A DNA stretch of 64,000 nucleotides from Methylotenera sp. GTDB lineage: Bacteria > Pseudomonadota > Gammaproteobacteria > Burkholderiales > Methylophilaceae. Of this stretch, positions 43,730-51,802 are shown in pieces; position 1 is the stretch's first letter; each line of letters begins with the position of its first letter. The position numbers and the translations under genes are program-made. Under the pieces are notes generated by a model. It was not told the origin of the DNA. It saw only the letters and a list, made by a program, of their open reading frames with translations, and did no database searches. The stretch lies in contig JABFRQ010000004.1 in the NCBI GenBank assembly GCA_013141075.1, positions 67,073 through 131,072 of the forward strand, in the 5' to 3' direction.

Positions 43730-45406
43730 TTAGTTAAATAATCCCCACGCTTTTTGTATGGTGCTCCAAATACCGTAACTAATTGGAGCTAGCACTAAAG
43801 TCCAAGCAATTACTACTAATAGTGGATTGCTAGCAGATGAAGCATTGCTGCTGACTGCGCCCTTTGTGGAGTTTAGCGCAGCGGATTTTTCATGGGCTAA
43901 CTTACGTTCAGCCTCAAGCTCGGCATCGGTCATGTAGAATTTTTCATCCACAGGCTTTACTAAAAAGTTTGCAATAAAGCCGACTACTAGCAACCCAGCT
44001 AACACCATGAAAATAGGCGCATAAATTTGGTCAAATGGCACGCCTGCTTCAAGCCGCGTATCGTGCATGTAGTTCACAATCACAGGCCCTAAAATACCTG
44101 CAGTTGACCAAGCGGTGAGCAATCGGCCATGAATTGCGCCCACAAACTGCGTGCCAAACATGTCTGCTAAATAGGCGGGAATCGTGGCGAAGCCGCCGCC
44201 GTACATGGAGGCAATGACGCAAAAAGCGCCCACAAATAAAGCCAGCGATTTAAAGCCAGCTACGTAAGTGGCAGCGCAATACATGATTGCGCCTAAAATA
44301 AAGAAAATGTAATAAGTGCGCTTACGGCCTAATTTGTCTGATGAAGTTGCCCATGCAAAACGACCAAAAATGTTGAATAGAGAAATTAAGCCCACAAAGC
44401 CCGCGCCCACTGCAGCGATAGTTTTGGTTAAAGTTTCATCTTTTTTAATATCTGCAAAACCTACATCAGGCTGCCCTATTAAATGTCCACCAAAGGTTTC
44501 TTGTAACATAGGTGAAGCCGAGCCAATAATGCCAATCCCTGCTGAAACATTCATGCACAAAACTAGCCATAAGAGCCAAAATTGCGGTGTTTTGTGCGCA
44601 TTTTTCAGGTGTACATGTTTTGATGAAATCATAGCGTTGTTTTGTGTTGCTGGCGGAGTCCAGTTAGCTGGTTTCCAGCCTGTAGGTGGCACGCGATAAC
44701 TTAATGCGCCCCATAACATAAACACAAAATAAATCGCAGCAAGCGCTACAAATGTTTGCCAAACGCCCGCAGTTGTTGGTGTTGCGAAATAAGCCATTAA
44801 CTTAGTGGCGATAGGTGAGCCTATCATCGCGCCGCCGCCAAAGCCCATAATAGCCATGCCTGTGGCCATGCCGCGACGGTCTGGAAACCATTTAATAAGT
44901 GTAGAAACTGGCGAAATATAGCCTAAGCCCAGCCCGATGCCACCAATCACGCCGCTGCCCAGCCACATCATCCATAATTGGTGCGTGTAAACGCCGTAAG
45001 CTGAAATAAGTAAGCCGCCACACCAGCACAACATTGATACCAAGCCTGCTTTGCGCGGGCCTTCGCGCTCTAGCCAACCACCCCAAAGCGCTGCCGAGCA
45101 ACCTAGTAATACAAAAAATAGCGTATACATCCAGCCCAAATCAAACTGCGTCCAATTACAATCGGTGGCGGTTAATGCGCGCATTGTGCCAGATAGTTTT
45201 TCACCAAATGTCGTCGCATGTAACGCACAAGATTCCAATGGCTTACCATCTGCGCCCATCAGCGCATTACCAAGCGGCTTCCAAAACACGCTAAAACCGT
45301 AGGCCATACCAATGGACAAATGCACAGCCAGGGCCGCAGGCGGCACTAGCCAGCGATTAAAATTAGCATTTGCGATGGTATTTTCTTTAGATAAAAAGCT
45401 TGCCAT
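43730..45406 (-). CDS. MFS transporter, OFA (oxalate/formate antiporter) family
   Basis: 558 residues with about 12 to 13 membrane segments. The N-terminus VHLSIGMAYGFSVFWKPLG is the OFA opening; GLGLGYISPVSTLIKWFPDRRGMATG is the OFA MFS motif region, and ASSDKLGRKRTYYIFFILGA is the second conserved loop. There is a large extracytoplasmic loop between helices 1 and 2 with two Cys (CALH..., DCNW) and a C-terminal Ser/Ala tail before a final helix. The substrate is a small mono- or dicarboxylate, perhaps formate, which would suit a methylotroph, but the sequence does not prove it. No operon partner. Confidence 0.88.
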   Translation of the reverse strand: MASFLSKENTIANANFNRWLVPPAALAVHLSIGMAYGFSVFWKPLGNALMGADGKPLESCALHATTFGEKLSGTMRALTATDCNWTQFDLGWMYTLFFVLLGCSAALWGGWLEREGPRKAGLVSMLCWCGGLLISAYGVYTHQLWMMWLGSGVIGGIGLGLGYISPVSTLIKWFPDRRGMATGMAIMGFGGGAMIGSPIATKLMAYFATPTTAGVWQTFVALAAIYFVFMLWGALSYRVPPTGWKPANWTPPATQNNAMISSKHVHLKNAHKTPQFWLLWLVLCMNVSAGIGIIGSASPMLQETFGGHLIGQPDVGFADIKKDETLTKTIAAVGAGFVGLISLFNIFGRFAWATSSDKLGRKRTYYIFFILGAIMYCAATYVAGFKSLALFVGAFCVIASMYGGGFATIPAYLADMFGTQFVGAIHGRLLTAWSTAGILGPVIVNYMHDTRLEAGVPFDQIYAPIFMVLAGLLVVGFIANFLVKPVDEKFYMTDAELEAERKLAHEKSAALNSTKGAVSSNASSASNPLLVVIAWTLVLAPISYGIWSTIQKAWGLFN

Positions 45407-45524
45407 ATTGCCCTCTTAAATTTAAGTGTTAATCTTCTATGTTGCAATAGTTTTATACTATGTAACAATTTGTGAAAAATGGCAATTTACTTGTGCATGG
45501 GTTTAATATAGGTGGGCTTAATAT

Positions 45525-45553
45525 TTGTCATGAATATGTCACATTGAAGTCAT
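45525..45553 (+). promoter_or_regulatory. Triple Pho box upstream of phoB
   Basis: TTGTCAT-GAAT-ATGTCAC-ATTG-AAGTCAT, three heptamers with 4-bp spacers, 11-bp period, close to the CTGTCAT consensus. It ends 39 bp before the phoB ATG, positioned for PhoB autoactivation. Confidence 0.8.
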
Positions 45554-45592
45554 AAACTTACTCGCATCAATTGTGAAGTTACAGGAAATAAT

Positions 45593-46285
45593 ATGCCAGC
45601 CAATATATTAGTCGTTGAAGACGAACCCGCTATTCAAGAACTACTTGCGCTCAACATCACCCAAGCGGGGCATAACGCGATGCGTGCATTAAGTGCTGAG
45701 ATTGCACAGAGTTTAATGCGCGAAACGATTCCTGATTTAATTTTACTTGATTGGATGTTGCCTGGTATTAGCGGCTTAGAGTTTGCACGTAAGTTAAAGT
45801 CTGACAGCCTCACAAAAGCGATTCCCATTATTATGCTCACTGCGCGCGGCGATGAATACGACAAAGTACGCGGCCTAGAAGTAGGCGCGGATGACTACGT
45901 GACCAAACCCTTCAGCCCACGCGAACTCAACGCCCGCATCAAAGCTGTGTTACGCAGGCGCGCGCCGCAAATGACGGATGACCCGATTGAAGTCGCAGGT
46001 TTGCGCCTAGACCCCACCACGCACCGCGTCACGGGCAACGAAAAAACTATTGATTTAGGCCCAACAGAATTTAGATTGCTGCACTTTTTCATGACCAACG
46101 CCGAGCGCGTACACACGCGTAGCCAGCTGTTAGATAAAGTGTGGGGCGACCGCGTATTTGTCGAAGACCGCACAGTAGATGTGCATATTCGCCGTCTACG
46201 CAACGCGCTTTCAGTGTCAGGCCATGAAGATTTAGTGCAAACCGTGCGCGGGGCAGGGTATAGATTGTCAGAGAAAAGCAACTAG
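45593..46285 (+). CDS. phoB: Phosphate regulon response regulator PhoB
   Basis: 230 residues, OmpR/PhoB family: receiver with acidic pocket VVEDEPA, phospho-acceptor Asp53 (LLDWMLPG), conserved Thr/Lys in MLTARGDEYDKVRG...YVTKPFSP, and a C-terminal winged helix (GPTEFRLLHFFMTNAERVHT, VWGDRVFVEDRTVDVHIRRL). The high similarity to PhoB across both domains, the Pho boxes before it, and the phoR gene 3.7 kb downstream support the symbol. Three unrelated genes separate phoB and phoR, unlike the usual phoBR adjacency. Confidence 0.94.
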   Translation: MPANILVVEDEPAIQELLALNITQAGHNAMRALSAEIAQSLMRETIPDLILLDWMLPGISGLEFARKLKSDSLTKAIPIIMLTARGDEYDKVRGLEVGADDYVTKPFSPRELNARIKAVLRRRAPQMTDDPIEVAGLRLDPTTHRVTGNEKTIDLGPTEFRLLHFFMTNAERVHTRSQLLDKVWGDRVFVEDRTVDVHIRRLRNALSVSGHEDLVQTVRGAGYRLSEKSN

Positions 46286-46374
46286 CTGCCACACCCTGCT
46301 TTGTTTGCCCCCGCTTATCATTACCGAACCTAATTCTCAGAACAGTTTAAATGGTTGCTTTTTGGCCGTACAAT

Positions 46375-46411
46375 TGGCTGCATGCAACCAATTATTGGTT
46401 GCATGCAGCCA
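46375..46411. repeat. Near-perfect palindrome between phoB and the ABC-phosphatase fusion
   Basis: Arms TGGCTGCATGCAACCAA / TTGGTTGCATGCAGCCA (17 bp, 46375-46391 and 46395-46411) with a 3-nt loop and no T-run. It lies in the gene-free 278-bp spacer 46286-46563. Confidence 0.85.
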
Positions 46412-46563
46412 CCCGTTCAGGTGGTTGACATTAGTTCTTTTAATGTTTCGTTATTCTGTGGTGTTGGTTTAGAATGTGAATAAGTGCTATTTATGACGTT
46501 CGTAAATGGTCTTGTTGGCATCAGCAGCTTGGCGAATAAATTCTAAACTTAAAGTGGCTAAAA

Positions 46564-48201
46564 ATGAGTAACGCAGGTCTTAATCTCACAGGTTATGGTG
46601 TATGTTTTGGTAGTAAGGTCATTCTGGCGGACGTTACTTTAGCAATGTCACGTCAAGGTGTCACTGTACTCATGGGGCCTGTGGGTACGGGAAAGTCCAC
46701 TTTATTATGCAGTTTGGTTGGCATCAATAACAATAATCCGCGTTTTAAATCTTGGGGTACTGCTAGTCTTAATGGCGCTACTGTGGGTGCCTTAAATTAC
46801 CCCATGTTGGTGCGGCAACAAGTGACGCAGCTAGGCGATACAGTAGAAGGTATTGTGTTGAGTGCATCTCAATATTCAGAAGTGAATATCGCAAAGCGTA
46901 AAGAATGGGTTTTGCAAGCGCTGCAAGATTATCAAGCCACAGGTTTGCAGGATTTACTAGGTAAGCGTTTAATTGATATTGATTTAGTGTTTCAGCGTAT
47001 GGTGATGATTGCTGGCGCTGCTATTGCCAATCCTGCGTTGTTGATGATTGATGAGCCCACCGCCAACTTAAATGAAGCAGATGCGGAGAAGATGTTAACA
47101 TTTATACGGCATTTAGGTGAAAAAACCAAACTACTGGTGGTGTTGCATAACCAGCTTCAAGCGCGTGATTTGGCTGAAAATATGATTTTACTGGCAGGCG
47201 GTAGGGTGCAGTTTTACGGGGCTAAAGATGAATTTTTTGCTAAAACATCGCCGAATGACATTGTTAAACAATTTGTGCAAACAGGCAGCGTGAGTGTTTC
47301 TGCACCAGATGCTCTCCGCGAAAATTTAGCGGATGATGTGCCTCCTCCTCCGCCTTTGCCGCAAGCGGCGATAGACGCTATTCGTTCAATTTCTACGCCT
47401 GTTACTTTTGCGCATGAGCCTAGCGCACCAGGCAGCAGCCAACCCAGCGTAGCAACCGCACCGCGAGAGAAAACGCAAGCAGAAAAACTGCAAAGGGTGG
47501 AAGAGTTAAAAAGCCAATTGCAGGCAATAAAAACAGAGGCTAATGAGGCTAAGTTAAAGCTAGAGCAATCTAAACTAGCGCAGCCTAAGGTAGAGCAAAG
47601 CGCTCAAGTGTTAGCGCCTAGCGGCATACAAAACGCTGCGCCAGCACAATTGCGCGAATTACCGCCGCCTTCTAAAGGTGGGGTAAGCATCGTGGCCGAA
47701 ATCGGTAAAAGCAATGCTGCCGCTGCACGTGGGCCAAAAGGTTTTTCGTGGATAGTGCCAGACATGTTAGCGGGCTGCCCAATGCCAGGCGCATCAGCCC
47801 CTGTGAGCTATGATTTAGATTTATTAGCCTCGGTTGGCATTACGGTGCTGATTACATTAACCGAAGAAGATTTGATTCAATACGAATTAAAAGCAGCTGG
47901 TTTGAGTAATGTGCATTTATCCATTTATGATCGTGAAGCGCCATCACTAAGCCAAATGCACATGCTGCTTTTTAAAATGCAAAAATTGATTGAAGCGGGC
48001 GAAGTACTAGCCGTACATTGCCTAGCTGGTATTGGTAGAACAGGCACGGTATTAGCTGCATGGATGATTAAAGAAGGAGGCCTTTCTGCAGAAGAGGCTA
48101 TTAGAAGGTTGAGGTTAATCAACTCAAGTTTTGTGCAAACCGTAGTGCAAGAAGTATTTTTAGCGGAGTTTGAGAATGATATTCTCAGAAGAATGCGTTA
48201 A
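46564..48201 (+). CDS. ABC-type ATPase fused to a dual-specificity phosphatase
   Basis: 545 residues. Domain 1 (about 1-240) is an ABC ATPase: Walker A GPVGTGKST (38-46), Walker B ALLMIDEP (158-165, Glu164), and H-loop His195 in VVLHNQ. The LSGGQ signature is not recognisable; DLVFQRMVMIAGAAI holds its place, as in atypical or soluble ABC proteins. There is no membrane segment. A Pro-rich stretch (PPPPPLP, about 260) and a coiled linker (about 300-345) lead to domain 3 (about 390-545), a DSP/PTP-like phosphatase with general acid in IYDREAPS (Asp456) and loop VHCLAGIGRTGT (Cys486, Arg492). Phosphatase substrate and ATPase partner are unknown. First of three genes between phoB and phoR. Confidence 0.85.
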   Translation: MSNAGLNLTGYGVCFGSKVILADVTLAMSRQGVTVLMGPVGTGKSTLLCSLVGINNNNPRFKSWGTASLNGATVGALNYPMLVRQQVTQLGDTVEGIVLSASQYSEVNIAKRKEWVLQALQDYQATGLQDLLGKRLIDIDLVFQRMVMIAGAAIANPALLMIDEPTANLNEADAEKMLTFIRHLGEKTKLLVVLHNQLQARDLAENMILLAGGRVQFYGAKDEFFAKTSPNDIVKQFVQTGSVSVSAPDALRENLADDVPPPPPLPQAAIDAIRSISTPVTFAHEPSAPGSSQPSVATAPREKTQAEKLQRVEELKSQLQAIKTEANEAKLKLEQSKLAQPKVEQSAQVLAPSGIQNAAPAQLRELPPPSKGGVSIVAEIGKSNAAAARGPKGFSWIVPDMLAGCPMPGASAPVSYDLDLLASVGITVLITLTEEDLIQYELKAAGLSNVHLSIYDREAPSLSQMHMLLFKMQKLIEAGEVLAVHCLAGIGRTGTVLAAWMIKEGGLSAEEAIRRLRLINSSFVQTVVQEVFLAEFENDILRRMR

Positions 48202-48248
48202 AGGTACTGTAATAATTAAATTTAATTAATGGAATAAGGAAAATTAAA

Positions 48249-48665
48249 ATGGCAGGTAAAATGACTTTAGACGAAACAATCAATCAGGTTGTGACCACAA
48301 TTCCAGAGTGTTTGGCGGGTGGTTATGTGGATATTACTTCAGGGATGTTGTTATCAGTTAAAACAGTAGATTCACACCCCGCTGCAATTTTAGATTTAGT
48401 AGCAGCGGCTACTAAAGATATGTTTGCGGGGCAAAACGTGATGATGATTGAGTCTATGTTTAAAAAAGCACGTGGTGTGGCTGATGATGGTCATCACTAT
48501 TTTCAAGAAATTATTGTGAACAGTGACAATCTATTACACGTGTTTTTACGCGGTAAAAAATATCCTGATTATGTGGCCGTTTTTGTGTGCAGAAAAACAG
48601 CCAACTTAGGCATGGCGCTTACCAAAGCGCGTATGGGTATGCCAGAAATTGAATTAGCAGTTTAG
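48249..48665 (+). CDS. Roadblock/LC7-like small protein
   Basis: 138 residues, cytoplasmic. The order of secondary structure is helix (DETINQVVTTIPE), two strands (GGYVDITSGMLLSV), helix (AILDLVAAATKDMFAG), strand pair (FQEIIVNSDNLLHVFL, DYVAVFVCRKTANLGM), and final helix, which fits the Roadblock/LC7 fold of MglB-type GTPase regulators; the residues LGMALTKARM are typical of the last strand-helix. No GTPase gene lies next to it, so it may use the ATPase of the preceding gene as partner (inference). A perfect 13-bp hairpin follows at 48673. Confidence 0.6.
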   Translation: MAGKMTLDETINQVVTTIPECLAGGYVDITSGMLLSVKTVDSHPAAILDLVAAATKDMFAGQNVMMIESMFKKARGVADDGHHYFQEIIVNSDNLLHVFLRGKKYPDYVAVFVCRKTANLGMALTKARMGMPEIELAV

Positions 48666-48672
48666 TTTTTAG

Positions 48673-48702
48673 GGTAGGAGCGCAATAAATTGCGCTCCTA
48701 CC
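48673..48702 (+). terminator. Hairpin between the Roadblock-like and ferredoxin-globin genes
   Basis: Perfect 13-bp stem GGTAGGAGCGCAA / TTGCGCTCCTACC, loop TAAA, followed by the T-rich TATTTTATTTTT. It looks like an intrinsic terminator or a widespread GTAGGAGCGC repeat, leaving the next gene with its own promoter or read-through. Confidence 0.8.
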
Positions 48703-48752
48703 TATTTTATTTTTCAAGAAATTTCACGCAATATCCCCGTATTAGAGAACCC

Positions 48753-49895
48753 ATGCCAACACTTAGCTTTGAAGGTAAAAGTGTCACTACCTTAGAGAAT
48801 GAAAAAGTTTTAGAAGCTTTTTTACGCGTAGGTATCAATATTCCATTCTCATGCCGTAATGGCGTATGCCACAGTTGCAAGTGCATTGCGCAAACGGGCG
48901 AGGTGCCACAAAACGCCCAAAAAGGCCTATCAACAGAGCAGCGTGAGCAAGGTTTTTTTCTCCCTTGTTTGTGTGTGCCAACTGAAAACATGGTGATTTT
49001 GCCAGTTTCAGCCCTTAAAGTTTTTACCACCACCATTGTGCAAGGCAAAACACTTTTAGCCAATGGTGACTATCAATTACTGTTAGAACCTACTTTAACC
49101 AGCCCATCAAGTTGTGGGCAGTTACTCAATTTGCGCTTATCCAATAATGAAGTGCGCAACGTTAGCATTACCAACCAGCCTAGTGAAGATTATTTTATTG
49201 AAGTTCAAATAGCGTGTTCAACTAACGATGCGACTAAGCAGTGGCTTGCAACGCTAGCGATAGACGATGCCTTAGAAATACAAGGCCCATACGATGCGGA
49301 TACGGTAAACAGCGTTCCTGACCCAGTCGCGGCGGCAATCCCTCGTGCTAAATATCCGCCGCCAGATGCCACGCTATGGACAGCCTTGCAAGAAGGTAAA
49401 TTGTTAATGGTAATCCTCAAAGATTTTTACGGCCGCGTGTATCAAGACCCATTGCTTTCGCCTTATTTTCATGGCACTACCATGTTACGTTCTATTGAAA
49501 AAGTGTACTCATTTATGCACCAAGTCTGTACTGGTGAGCACACTTATTTTGGCGAGCGCCCAAAAAATTCGCATCATTGGATGGTGATTTCAGACGAAAC
49601 CTTTAACTATCGTGAAGCTTTAATGATGGAATGTCATCGCAGGGCTGGGCTTTCTGATGAAATGTCGCAACGCTGGATGGCGATAGAGCGACATTACAAG
49701 CAAGATATAATAAAAGATGCGCCTTTGCCGCGTAGTTTTGGCAATACTGTGCTCCCTTTAGACGGCTATGGCGAGATGATGATTGAAGTCGGCTCCATGT
49801 GCGATGGCTGTGGCAGAGTGGTAGAGCCAGGCGAGCATATACGTTATCACTTGCGTTTAGGCACGTTGTACTGTGGGCAGTGTAACGGAATATGA
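48753..49895 (+). CDS. 2Fe-2S ferredoxin, reductase-like barrel, truncated globin and zinc ribbon fusion
   Basis: 380 residues starting MPTLSFEGKSV. Domain 1 (1-90) is plant-type ferredoxin with Cys34, 39 and 42 and the fourth ligand in LPCLCVP (Cys72 or Cys74). Domain 2 (about 91-195) is a short beta-barrel like ferredoxin-NADP reductases, without a visible nucleotide-binding domain. Domain 3 (about 205-325) is globin-like: VILKDFYGRVYQDPLLSPYF, then NSHHWMVIS (candidate proximal His at 274/275) and CHRRAGLSDEMSQRW, which resembles truncated haemoglobins of bacteria. Domain 4 is a treble Cys pair, CDGC (350/353) and CGQC (374/377), a zinc ribbon. I reject the upstream start at 48690, as it runs from the hairpin. 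A redox or O2/NO sensor is my inference. Confidence 0.85.
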   Translation: MPTLSFEGKSVTTLENEKVLEAFLRVGINIPFSCRNGVCHSCKCIAQTGEVPQNAQKGLSTEQREQGFFLPCLCVPTENMVILPVSALKVFTTTIVQGKTLLANGDYQLLLEPTLTSPSSCGQLLNLRLSNNEVRNVSITNQPSEDYFIEVQIACSTNDATKQWLATLAIDDALEIQGPYDADTVNSVPDPVAAAIPRAKYPPPDATLWTALQEGKLLMVILKDFYGRVYQDPLLSPYFHGTTMLRSIEKVYSFMHQVCTGEHTYFGERPKNSHHWMVISDETFNYREALMMECHRRAGLSDEMSQRWMAIERHYKQDIIKDAPLPRSFGNTVLPLDGYGEMMIEVGSMCDGCGRVVEPGEHIRYHLRLGTLYCGQCNGI

Positions 49896-49909
49896 TCGTT
49901 CATTTCAGC

Positions 49910-49939
49910 TTACTTTTCATAGGTAAAAATCGCTATAAT
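49910..49939 (+). promoter_or_regulatory. Candidate promoter of phoR
   Basis: TTACTT (-35, 49910-49915) and TATAAT (-10, 49934-49939) with an 18-bp spacer. It would let phoR be expressed independently of the three genes before it. Confidence 0.5.
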
Positions 49940-49968
49940 TAGGCGCATAAAATAACTGAAAAAAGCCT

Positions 49969-51291
49969 GTGCCCGATATTCGTTTAAAAGCCATTTTATT
50001 GATTTGCGCACTTGGCGTTATTAGCTTATTTACATGGCTAATAAGTAGTGCAAATACGGCATTGCTGATATTTTCTATTGGCCTGTTGCTTTATCTTATT
50101 AGCCATATTATTTGGCTGCATAAATTACACCTTTGGTTTAAAAATCCTGAGCTTACAGCTGTTCCTGAAGGTTCTGGTTTGTGGGAAGACGTTTTTACCG
50201 CGCTACTGCAATATGAGCGCAATAATCAGCGCAACCAAACTCAGTTAAATTCAGCGTTAGAGCGCTTTAGCTTGGCCACCAGCGCCATGCCTGATGGCTT
50301 GGTAATATTGGGTGTGAGCAACGAAATTGAATGGTGTACACCTAACGCCGAAAGTCAGCTTGGGCTTAATTTAAGCACCGATAAAAACCTACCTATTGTA
50401 AATTTAATCCGCGAAAGTCATTTTATTGCCTATTTGTATAACGGCGATTATGACGAGCCCTTTAAGTTAAAATCTTGGCGAAACACTGAAATAGTGCTTG
50501 AAATTCAGCTGATTCCCTTTGCAAATAATCAAAAATTACTCATATGCCGCGACATGACGCAGTTAGAAAAAGTTGAGGTGATGCGCCGTGATTTTATTGC
50601 TAATGTTTCGCATGAGCTACGCACGCCACTCACCGTGGTTGGCGGCTTTTTAGAAACACTGAGCGATATGGAAGGCGCTGTGCCTGAAAGCCTCAAAACG
50701 TATTTTGCGATGATGGAAGAGCAAACCATTCGCATGCGCCGCATTATTGAAGATTTGCTCACGCTATCCACCATAGAAAGTAATATTTCAGAGCCAGATG
50801 ACAGCGAAATTGATATGCACAGCCTGCTGAAATCTGTACAAAATGACGCAATAGGCTTAAGCCAAGGCCTGAATAAAATCAAGCATCAAATTCATCTTGA
50901 GGCTGATGCCACGCTTAATTTAAACGGAGCACAGGAAGAGTTGCGCAGTGCGTTCAGCAATTTAGTCAGCAATGCTATTCGCTACACGCCCAATGGCGGC
51001 GAAATTTTTATCAGCTGGACATTGCAAGGCGAGCAGCCCGTTTTTTCAGTACGCGATACGGGCATTGGCATAGAACAAAAACATATAGAAAGGCTCACAG
51101 AGCGCTTTTATCGGGTAGATCGCAGCCGTAGCCGCGAAACTGGCGGCACAGGTTTGGGCTTATCTATTGTGAAGCATATTTTAATTCGGCATCAAGCCAA
51201 GTTAGAAATTAGCAGCGAAATTGGCGTAGGCAGCACTTTTAGCGCAGTGTTTCCTAAAGCGCGGGTTGTGCGGAAATCTGTGCCAAATTAA
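49969..51291 (+). CDS. phoR: Phosphate regulon sensor histidine kinase PhoR
   Basis: 440 residues. N-terminal pair of hydrophobic helices (about 5-50) with no periplasmic domain, charged linker, PAS domain (about 100-190: SLATSAMPDGLVILGVSNEIEW-like start), HisKA with His215 in FIANVSHELRTPLT, and HATPase with NAIRYTPNGG, DTGIGI and GGTGLGLSIVKHIL. This is the PhoR architecture, which needs an intracellular partner such as PhoU. GTG start. The cognate phoB lies 3.7 kb upstream, so the pair is interrupted by three genes. A terminator ends the unit. Confidence 0.94.
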   Translation: MPDIRLKAILLICALGVISLFTWLISSANTALLIFSIGLLLYLISHIIWLHKLHLWFKNPELTAVPEGSGLWEDVFTALLQYERNNQRNQTQLNSALERFSLATSAMPDGLVILGVSNEIEWCTPNAESQLGLNLSTDKNLPIVNLIRESHFIAYLYNGDYDEPFKLKSWRNTEIVLEIQLIPFANNQKLLICRDMTQLEKVEVMRRDFIANVSHELRTPLTVVGGFLETLSDMEGAVPESLKTYFAMMEEQTIRMRRIIEDLLTLSTIESNISEPDDSEIDMHSLLKSVQNDAIGLSQGLNKIKHQIHLEADATLNLNGAQEELRSAFSNLVSNAIRYTPNGGEIFISWTLQGEQPVFSVRDTGIGIEQKHIERLTERFYRVDRSRSRETGGTGLGLSIVKHILIRHQAKLEISSEIGVGSTFSAVFPKARVVRKSVPN

Positions 51292-51331
51292 ATAGCAAGC
51301 TTATACAATTATCTAGTAGAGCTATATAAAT

Positions 51332-51357
51332 AAAAAAGGAGCCTAAGCTCCTTTTTT
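51332..51357. terminator. Bidirectional intrinsic terminator after phoR
   Basis: AAAAAAGGAGC / GCTCCTTTTTT (11-bp stem) with a short loop and A/T runs on both sides. Serves phoR (+) and the Ala-rich lipoprotein (-). Confidence 0.92.
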
Positions 51358-51387
51358 AACTTACGGTTTAAACTTCAAGCGTATAAA

Positions 51388-51669
51388 TTATTTAGCCGCC
51401 GCGTCTTTAGCGGCTTGAATCGCATCAACGGCTACTTCTTTAGCGTCAGCCGCAGCAGCTTCAGTTGCCGCCGCTGCTTCTGTAGCCGCTGCCTCAGTTG
51501 ATGCTGCAGCATCTTTAGCCGCGTCAACCGTTGTATCTTTCATTTCAGTCACGGCTTCTTTAGCTTTTTCAGCAGATTCCGCCGCTGCGTCTTCCGCCTT
51601 TTTACTGCAAGCTGCAAAACCAACAGTGACTACCAAACTTAATAATAATACTTTGAGTAATTTATTCAT
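51388..51669 (-). CDS. Ala-rich small lipoprotein
   Basis: 93 residues beginning MNKLLKVLLLSLVVTVGFAAC: signal peptide with lipobox GFAAC, Cys21. The remainder is low complexity, Ala/Glu/Lys/Asp-rich (KAEDAAAESAEKAKEAVTEM, AAATEAAAATEAAAADAKE), almost certainly a long amphipathic helix. This resembles small helical outer-membrane lipoproteins such as Lpp, but no heptad Leu pattern or C-terminal Lys typical of Lpp is clear. Start chosen at 51669; the upstream ATG at 51711 would add 14 residues before the signal peptide. Function unknown, perhaps envelope stabilisation. Confidence 0.75.
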   Translation of the reverse strand: MNKLLKVLLLSLVVTVGFAACSKKAEDAAAESAEKAKEAVTEMKDTTVDAAKDAAASTEAAATEAAAATEAAAADAKEVAVDAIQAAKDAAAK

Positions 51670-51802
51670 TTTGAAAATCCTTAAAAAATATGCGGAAGCA
51701 CGCAATTGCAATAGCGTAACGTAACAAAGCTATTGATGCAAATACAAACGCTTAGTTTAAACATAATAGCAACCGCAGATATTTACGTTAATAAATGCGC
51801 TG

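Noticed and set aside
45034-45302. Overlapping + strand frames within the OFA transporter gene
   Set aside because: They are antisense to conserved membrane helices and have no start signals.
46505-46521. Imperfect dyad TTTATGACGTTCGTAAA upstream of the ABC-phosphatase fusion
   Set aside because: Only 6 of 7 arm positions match and no known regulator consensus fits; not listed as an operator.
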